DNA from: JACVRW01 sp052038485
GTDB lineage: Bacteria; Actinomycetota; Thermoleophilia; Solirubrobacterales; Thermoleophilaceae
Assembly (NCBI GenBank): GCA_052038485.1
Contig: JBQGCL010000053.1
Location: 1-24,265 of the forward strand
Direction of reading: 5' to 3'
DNA: 24,265 nt
The translations under genes were made by a program, and so were the position numbers. This document shows, piece by piece, positions 20,371 to 24,265 of this stretch. Every line of letters begins with the position of its first letter. Within the stretch, counting starts at the first letter, position 1. The notes under the pieces are model-generated. The model saw only the letters and a program-made list of their open reading frames with translations. It was not told where the DNA came from and made no database searches.

Positions 20371-20425
20371 CTTCGTCTCCTTCGACGGATGATCCGAATA
20401 TCCCCCCGCAGCGTAGGAAGCTCTC
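20371..20425. promoter_or_regulatory. Divergent control region of DUF4383 gene and second ECF sigma gene
   Basis: The 55-nt gap holds CGGAT-G-ATCCG (20386-20396), a perfect 5-nt-arm palindrome. GATATT (20404-20399, - strand) is a -10-like box for the DUF4383 gene. TAGGAA (20414-20419, + strand) lies 6 nt before GTG 20426. The palindrome sits near the expected - strand transcription start and may be an operator. Confidence 0.4.
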
Positions 20426-21010
20426 GTGGTGACAGCCGACATCCGGAACCTCGCGGACGAGGAGGTCATGCAGCTCGTCGGCGAGGGCGATCCGCGCGCC
20501 TTCGAGCTGCTCTACGACCGGCACGGTGGCGCGGCGTTCTCGCTCGCCTACCGGATGGTTGGCGACCGGGTCATGGCGGAGGACATCTCGCAGGAGGCGT
20601 TCCTGTCGATCTGGCGCAGCCGGATGCGCTACGACCCGTCGCGCGGAAGCGTGCGCACCTGGGTGCTCGGCATCGTCCACAACCGGACCATCGACGCGCT
20701 CCGCCGCGGCGCCGTGCACGATCGGCGGCGAGAGCAGTTCGAGGGGATCGAGGAGCGCCACGAGGCGCGTGAGCGGACCGACGTGGAGGCGGCCCGCCGG
20801 GAGGAGGCGCGCAGCGTTCGCAGCGCGCTCGAGACACTCCCCGCCGAGCAGCGCCGGACGATCGAGCTGGCGTACTTCGGCGGGTTCAGCCACAGTCAGA
20901 TAGCGGAGCTGCTCGACGAGCCGATCGGCACCATCAAGGGACGGATGCGCCTCGGTCTCTACAAGCTGAGGGAGCAGCTCGCTGATTTCGCGGCGGGAGA
21001 GTTCGCATGA
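20426..21010 (+). CDS. ECF-type RNA polymerase sigma factor (SigK-like)
   Basis: The 194-residue ECF factor has region 2 at about 25-90 (FELLYDRHGGAAFSLAYRMV, AEDISQEAFLSIWRS, RTWVLGIVHNRTIDALRR) and region 4 at about 130-185 (LETLPAEQRRTIELAYFGGF, then SHSQIAELLDEPIGTIKGRM). It resembles factors paired with RskA-type anti-sigmas, and exactly such a gene follows with an ATGA overlap. The GTG start is 6 nt after TAGGAA with no Shine-Dalgarno. In that class, release of the sigma factor depends on the membrane anti-sigma, often by proteolysis; the trigger here is unknown. Confidence 0.93.
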   Translation: MVTADIRNLADEEVMQLVGEGDPRAFELLYDRHGGAAFSLAYRMVGDRVMAEDISQEAFLSIWRSRMRYDPSRGSVRTWVLGIVHNRTIDALRRGAVHDRRREQFEGIEERHEARERTDVEAARREEARSVRSALETLPAEQRRTIELAYFGGFSHSQIAELLDEPIGTIKGRMRLGLYKLREQLADFAAGEFA

Positions 21011-21708
21011 GCACAGGGGATCACGCGGCATTCAGGGACGAGGTCGGGGCCTACCTGCTGGGCGCCCTGCCCGACGCCGAGCGCGCGGCATTCGAGGGGC
21101 ACCTGGTCGACTGCGACGAGTGCCGGGCCGAGATCGAGCGGCTGCGGCCCGCGGCCGATCTGCTGCCGCGCTCGGTCGAGCAGGTCGAGCCGCCGCCGAC
21201 CCTCAAGCGCTCCCTGATGGAGGTTGTCGAGCGGGAGGCGAGGGAGCGCGACGGCGTCCCCGAGCGGACACGCAAGCCGCTGGGCGAGCGCCTGCGCCGC
21301 GCCCTGGGCGGCTCGCTGCGGCCTGCGCTCGCCGGGGCCGCCGTTGTGCTCGCCGTCGCGATCGGCTTCGGCATCGGCCAGCTCGGCGGGGGCGACGAGG
21401 GCCGAACCGTGGTCGCCCAGACGACGCTGCCGGACGCGAGCGGGAGCCTCAAGGTCCACGACGACGACACGGGCACCCTCGAGGTGCGCGGAATGCCCTC
21501 GCCCGGCGACGGTCGCGTCTACCAGGCCTGGGTGCAGCGCGACGGCATGATCGAGCCGGAGCCGACCTTCGAGGTGGGTGCCGACGGGAGCGGGGTCGTG
21601 GCCGTGCCGGAGGACCTGTCGGATGCGGACGCCGTGATGGTCACCCGCGAACCGCGCGGCGGCTCGCGCGCGCCCAGCGAGAAGCCCATCCTCACGGTCA
21701 CTCTCTAG
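21007..21708 (+). CDS. RskA-type transmembrane anti-sigma factor
   Basis: The 233-residue anti-sigma factor has an N-terminal zinc-type ASD with H32-x3-C36-x2-C39 (HLVDCDECRAEIERL), a basic linker, one membrane span (about 106-124, PALAGAAVVLAVAIGFGIG), and an extracytoplasmic RskA domain (about 130-233). The latter contains GTLEVRGMPSPGDGRVYQAW and VMVTREPRGGSRAPSEKPIL, typical of anti-sigma-K. It should hold the upstream ECF factor at the membrane. The stop codon TAG is part of the TAGCTT box that may drive the rhomboid gene, an intramembrane protease whose neighbourhood with an anti-sigma is suggestive. Confidence 0.93.
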   Translation: MSTGDHAAFRDEVGAYLLGALPDAERAAFEGHLVDCDECRAEIERLRPAADLLPRSVEQVEPPPTLKRSLMEVVEREARERDGVPERTRKPLGERLRRALGGSLRPALAGAAVVLAVAIGFGIGQLGGGDEGRTVVAQTTLPDASGSLKVHDDDTGTLEVRGMPSPGDGRVYQAWVQRDGMIEPEPTFEVGADGSGVVAVPEDLSDADAVMVTREPRGGSRAPSEKPILTVTL

Positions 21709-21711
21709 CTT
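21706..21711 (+). promoter_or_regulatory. -10-like box of the rhomboid gene overlapping the anti-sigma stop codon
   Basis: TAGCTT ends 7 nt before GTG 21719. Its TAG is also the stop codon of the anti-sigma gene. No Shine-Dalgarno precedes the GTG, so leaderless initiation is likely, although read-through from the sigma operon is also possible. Confidence 0.4.
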
Positions 21712-21718
21712 TCCCTGC

Positions 21719-22528
21719 GTGGAGACCTGTTACCGGCACCCGAACCGGGAGACCGGCGTGCGCTGCTCGAACTGCGGCCGGCCGATCTGCCCGGACTGCA
21801 TGACGTCGACGCCGGTGGGCATGCGCTGTCCCGAGTGCGCGCGCCAGCGCACACGCGCGCGCGGGATCGGTGTGACCAGCAGCGAGCCGGTCGTGACCTA
21901 TGTTCTGATCGGGATCTGCGTGGCCGCGTTCGTCGGCGAGCTGGCCGGCGGGGCGAGCGCCACCGGCAGCGGCTTCGGCGGCAGCCGGCTGTTCGAGGAG
22001 GGCGCGCTGCGCGGCCCCGACGTGGCCGACGGCGACTACTGGAGGCTCGTCTCGGCCGGCTTCCTGCACGCCGGCTTCTTCCACCTGCTGTTCAACATGT
22101 TCTCGCTCTGGATCCTCGGCACGCTGCTCGAGCCGGCGATCGGCCAGCTGCGCTTCGCGCTGATCTTCTTCGTCTCGCTGCTGGCCGGCTCGTTCGGGGC
22201 GCTGCTTGTCGATCCGAACGTCTTCACCGTCGGCGCCTCGGGCGGCATCTTCGGCCTGATGGGGGCCGCGGTGGTCGTGCTTCGCAACCGCGGCATCAAT
22301 CCGATGGAGAGCGGCCTCGGGCTCTGGATCGGGCTCAACCTGCTGATCACGTTCACCGTCTCCGGCATCTCGATCGGCGGCCACATCGGCGGCCTGATCG
22401 GCGGTGCCCTGGCGGCGCTCGTGCTGTTCGAGCTGCCGAGCACGATGCGGGTCCCGCCGCAGGCCGCCAACCTGCTCTGCGCCGGGCTCGGCGTGGCCGC
22501 CGCGGTCGGGGCGGTCGCGGTCGCCTAG
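21719..22528 (+). CDS. Rhomboid-family intramembrane serine protease with N-terminal zinc finger
   Basis: The protein of 269 residues starts with a B-box-like zinc-binding segment (C4, H7, C16, C19, C24, C27, C37, C40), a common actinobacterial addition. Six or so membrane spans follow from residue 58 on. The catalytic Ser is S174 in VGASGGIFGL, the His is H222 in GGHIGGLIGG, and H122-x3-N126 (HLLFN) supplies the oxyanion asparagine, so the protease should be active. Rhomboids cut single-pass membrane proteins; the adjacent RskA-type anti-sigma is a possible but unproven substrate. The stop shares a CTAG with the convergent gene, within the perfect palindrome CGCCTAGGCG. Confidence 0.93.
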   Translation: METCYRHPNRETGVRCSNCGRPICPDCMTSTPVGMRCPECARQRTRARGIGVTSSEPVVTYVLIGICVAAFVGELAGGASATGSGFGGSRLFEEGALRGPDVADGDYWRLVSAGFLHAGFFHLLFNMFSLWILGTLLEPAIGQLRFALIFFVSLLAGSFGALLVDPNVFTVGASGGIFGLMGAAVVVLRNRGINPMESGLGLWIGLNLLITFTVSGISIGGHIGGLIGGALAALVLFELPSTMRVPPQAANLLCAGLGVAAAVGAVAVA

Positions 22529-23442
22529 GCGGGGCCGACCGGCGCGGCCCGGTCCAGGTCCAGCTCGATCGAGCGCCGCGACGGCGGCGCCGGGACCAGC
22601 TCCGGGTGCAGCAGGTGGCCGAGCAGCTCCACGCCCTCGACCAGCCGCGGGCCGGGACGCGAGAAGTAGGCCGCCGCGTCGACGGCGAACACGCGCGCGC
22701 CCAGCTGAGCGAGGTGCTTGCGCCAGCGAATCGTCTCCGCCGCCGCCTGCTCGGCGTAGTAGCCGCAGGGCATCGACACGACGACCTCCGGGTCCGCCGC
22801 CTCGACCTCGGCCCACTCGGCCGTGCGCGACTTCTCGCCCGGCAGCCCGAGCACGTCGTCGCCCCCGGCCAGCTCGATCATCTGCGGCACCCAGTGCCCG
22901 CCGATGTAGATCGGGTCGAGCCATTCGAGCGCGGCCACACGCGGCCGGCGCGCGTCCTCGACCGCACGCTCGACCGCCTCGAGGCGCTCGCCCAGTTCCT
23001 CCGCGAGCGCTTCGCCGGCCTCGGGCACGCCGGCCGCACCGGCGAGGCGCGGGATGTCTGCGAGGACTTCGCCGAGCGTCGACGGGTCGAGCGAGATCAC
23101 CTCAGGCTGCGTCGGCAGCCGCTCGGCCACAGCGCGCACGTCGTCGAACGAGACGGCGCAGACCTCGCAGACCGCCTGCGTGACGATCAGGTCGACCTCG
23201 AGCTCGGCGAGCACGTCCTCGTCGAGCTCGTAGAGCGACTCGCCGCGGCCGGTGCGCTCGCGCACGGCGGCATCGATCTCCGCGGGCGGCAGCCCTTCGG
23301 GGATCACGCTGCGCGTGAGATGGGGGAGTTGCTCGGCCCCGGGCGGGTAGTCACACTCGTGGGTCACCGCCACGACGCGGTCGCCCAGGCCGAGGGCGAA
23401 CAGCATCTCGGTCGCCGACGGCACAAGCGAAGCGATACGCAT
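22525..23442 (-). CDS. Cobalamin-binding-like protein (BtuF/helical-backbone metal receptor family) without signal peptide
   Basis: The 305-residue protein has the periplasmic-binding helical-backbone fold of vitamin B12 or iron-complex receptors. It begins MRIASLVPSATEMLFALGLG, then VAVTHECDYP, DLIVTQAVCEVCAVS, and the second lobe VAALEWLDPIYIGGHWVPQM with DPEVVVSMPCGY. The start lies directly at the first strand; upstream codons are antisense to the pterin dehydratase and give no signal peptide or lipobox. It therefore looks cytosolic, as in a known bacterial subgroup. No permease or ATPase gene is adjacent. The ATG overlaps the ATG of the divergent frame at 23441 as CATG. Confidence 0.88.
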   Translation of the reverse strand: MRIASLVPSATEMLFALGLGDRVVAVTHECDYPPGAEQLPHLTRSVIPEGLPPAEIDAAVRERTGRGESLYELDEDVLAELEVDLIVTQAVCEVCAVSFDDVRAVAERLPTQPEVISLDPSTLGEVLADIPRLAGAAGVPEAGEALAEELGERLEAVERAVEDARRPRVAALEWLDPIYIGGHWVPQMIELAGGDDVLGLPGEKSRTAEWAEVEAADPEVVVSMPCGYYAEQAAAETIRWRKHLAQLGARVFAVDAAAYFSRPGPRLVEGVELLGHLLHPELVPAPPSRRSIELDLDRAAPVGPA

Positions 23443-23452
23443 GGAGACGAGG

Positions 23453-23743
23453 ATGGCACGTCTGAGCGACGAGGAAATCGAGCAGCGGCTGGGCGAGCTG
23501 GACGGATGGGAGCGCGCGGGCGACGCGATCGAGCGCACGTTCGAGCTCGACGACTTCAAGGGGTCGGTGGACTTCGTGAACGCGCTGACTCCCGAGGCGG
23601 AGGAGATGAATCACCATCCCGACCTGGCGATCTCCTGGAACAAGGTGACCGTCACGATCACGAGCCACTCGGAGGGCGGCCTGACGGCCAACGACTTCGA
23701 GCTCGCGCGGCGAATTGGTACTCTCGCGCCAGCCGCCGAATGA
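23453..23743 (+). CDS. 4a-hydroxytetrahydrobiopterin (pterin-4a-carbinolamine) dehydratase
   Basis: The 96-residue protein matches the PCD/DCoH family, which dehydrates pterin-4a-carbinolamine. It has the N-terminal helix LSDEEIEQRLGELDGWER, FELDDFKGSVDFVNALTPEA, then the active-site block MNHHPDLAISWNKVTVTITSHS and the final GGLTANDFELARRI. The histidine pair and tryptophan of the family are present. ATG 23453 is preferred: it follows GACGAGG and gives the usual length, while ATG 23441 adds four residues and would overlap the divergent start. No aromatic hydroxylase is in the window. The stop overlaps a micro-ORF as ATGA. Confidence 0.92.
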   Translation: MARLSDEEIEQRLGELDGWERAGDAIERTFELDDFKGSVDFVNALTPEAEEMNHHPDLAISWNKVTVTITSHSEGGLTANDFELARRIGTLAPAAE

Positions 23744-23796
23744 GCGACGACGAACCTCCTCGAAGTAGCCTGCTGACAGCCGCCGGCACCCGATGA
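23740..23796 (+). CDS. Candidate 18-codon micro-ORF linking two genes
   Basis: A short frame encodes MSDDEPPRSSLLTAAGTR. Its ATG overlaps the dehydratase stop (ATGA, 23740-23743) and its TGA overlaps the start of the CNNM-type gene (ATGA, 23793-23796). It may simply carry ribosomes from one gene to the next or act as a leader peptide. No family is recognisable, and chance cannot be excluded. Confidence 0.3.
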   Translation: MSDDEPPRSSLLTAAGTR

Positions 23797-24265
23797 CCGA
23801 GCTGCTGTTCCTGCTGGGCATCCTCCTGCTGGTGGCCGCGAACGGCTTCTTCGTCGCGGCCGAGTTCTCGCTCGTGCGCGCGCGCGAGACGCGCATCGAG
23901 CAGATGCGCGTCGAGGGCCGCCGCCGGGCCCCGCTGGTGCTCGCGCAGATCGACCGAATCGACGAGTACCTGTCGGCCTGCCAGCTCGGCATCACGATGG
24001 CCTCGCTTGGCATCGGCTTCCTCGGCGAGCCGGCGATCGCGAGCCTGCTCGAGGACCTGATCGGCGACTCGGTCTCGCACAGCGTGTCGCTCGCGATCTC
24101 GCTCACGATCGCCTATTTCGTCACGACCGCGCTGCACATCACGGTCGGCGAGCAGGTGCCGAAGATCTACGCGATCGTGCACGCCGAGCGCACCGCCCTG
24201 CGGGTGGCGCGCCCGCTGCACTGGTTCCGGGTCTCCTTCAGCCCGCTGATCTGGATGCTGAACTC
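23793..24265 (+). CDS. CNNM/DUF21 membrane protein (hemolysin TlyC/CorC-like), 3' truncated by window edge
   Basis: The frame is open to the last base, giving 157 codons of a longer gene. The N-terminus is the DUF21 transmembrane domain of the CNNM family: a first span with TELLFLLGILLLVAANGFFV, the family hallmark FFVAAEFSLVRARETR, then CQLGITMASLGIGFLGEPAI and a HITVGEQVPKIYAI segment that matches the usual GE-x-x-PK motif. Family members transport or sense Mg2+ and related ions, and the CBS and CorC-HlyC domains expected next lie outside the window. ATG 23793 overlaps the micro-ORF stop. No Shine-Dalgarno is clear, which favours translational coupling. Confidence 0.93.
   Translation, partial: MTELLFLLGILLLVAANGFFVAAEFSLVRARETRIEQMRVEGRRRAPLVLAQIDRIDEYLSACQLGITMASLGIGFLGEPAIASLLEDLIGDSVSHSVSLAISLTIAYFVTTALHITVGEQVPKIYAIVHAERTALRVARPLHWFRVSFSPLIWMLN

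Noticed and set aside
21835..23796. Very long open frame (653 codons) across the rhomboid, binding-protein and dehydratase genes
   Set aside because: Arginine- and proline-rich shadow of real genes on both strands. Only its last 18 codons (23740-23796) are considered, as a micro-ORF.
1..24265. CRISPR arrays, insertion sequences, prophage, rRNA, replication origin
   Set aside because: No regularly spaced direct repeats, transposase or integrase motifs, rRNA segments or DnaA-box clusters were seen.

Overview
The window is gene-dense, very GC-rich actinobacterial DNA. CarD, an RskA-type anti-sigma factor, a DnaQ-like/UvrC-like fusion and a CDGSH protein point to Actinobacteria. A Spo0H-type SigH next to radA-disA-carD-ispD-ispF-cysS-rlmB suggests a deep branch such as Thermoleophilia (Solirubrobacterales or relatives). 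That placement is inference from protein resemblance and gene order. I see no insertion sequences, prophage genes, CRISPR arrays or rRNA.

Layout. 1-3.8 kb: small accessory enzymes (GNAT, isochorismatase-like hydrolase, CDGSH protein, SnoaL-like, SRPBCC) and a DEDDh exonuclease/GIY-YIG fusion. 3.9-14.8 kb: a conserved housekeeping block (radA, disA, carD, ispD, a PHP phosphoesterase, ispF, then cysS, rlmB, sigH), interrupted by a toroid-like protein, an amidase and a RimJ-type GNAT. The order resembles the Bacillus radA-disA-ispD-ispF-cysS-rlmB-sigH region, with carD and PHP added and gltX, cysE and mrnC absent. 14.8-18.2 kb: an L,D-transpeptidase, a small membrane protein, tRNA-Thr(TGT), an unknown membrane protein, and one protein fusing a PlsC-like acyltransferase to a GpsA-like glycerol-3-phosphate dehydrogenase. 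18.2-21.7 kb: two ECF sigma factor modules flanking an esterase and a DUF4383 membrane protein. 21.7-24.3 kb: a zinc-finger rhomboid protease, a cobalamin-binding-like protein, a pterin dehydratase and the start of a CNNM-type (TlyC/CorC-like) membrane protein.

How the genes work together. RadA and DisA belong to DNA repair and integrity signalling (c-di-AMP), CarD to control of transcription initiation, IspD/IspF to MEP isoprenoid synthesis, and CysS/RlmB to translation. SigH and the two ECF factors make the region rich in transcription control.

The signals that go beyond ordinary annotation are these. (a) Many start codons lie 6-7 nt after a TAGnnT or TAnAAT-like -10 box with no Shine-Dalgarno, which suggests widespread leaderless transcription and relocates the starts of disA and a GNAT gene. 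(b) carD has a perfect AGGAGG placed before an ATT codon. (c) sigH has a consensus promoter inside the end of rlmB and a leader of about 114 nt with two hairpins sharing a loop motif, echoed in the coding region. (d) Five of seven convergent gene pairs share one CTAG as both stop codons, and 11 of the 13 CTAG sites in the window lie at gene boundaries. No intergenic gap exceeds about 135 bases.
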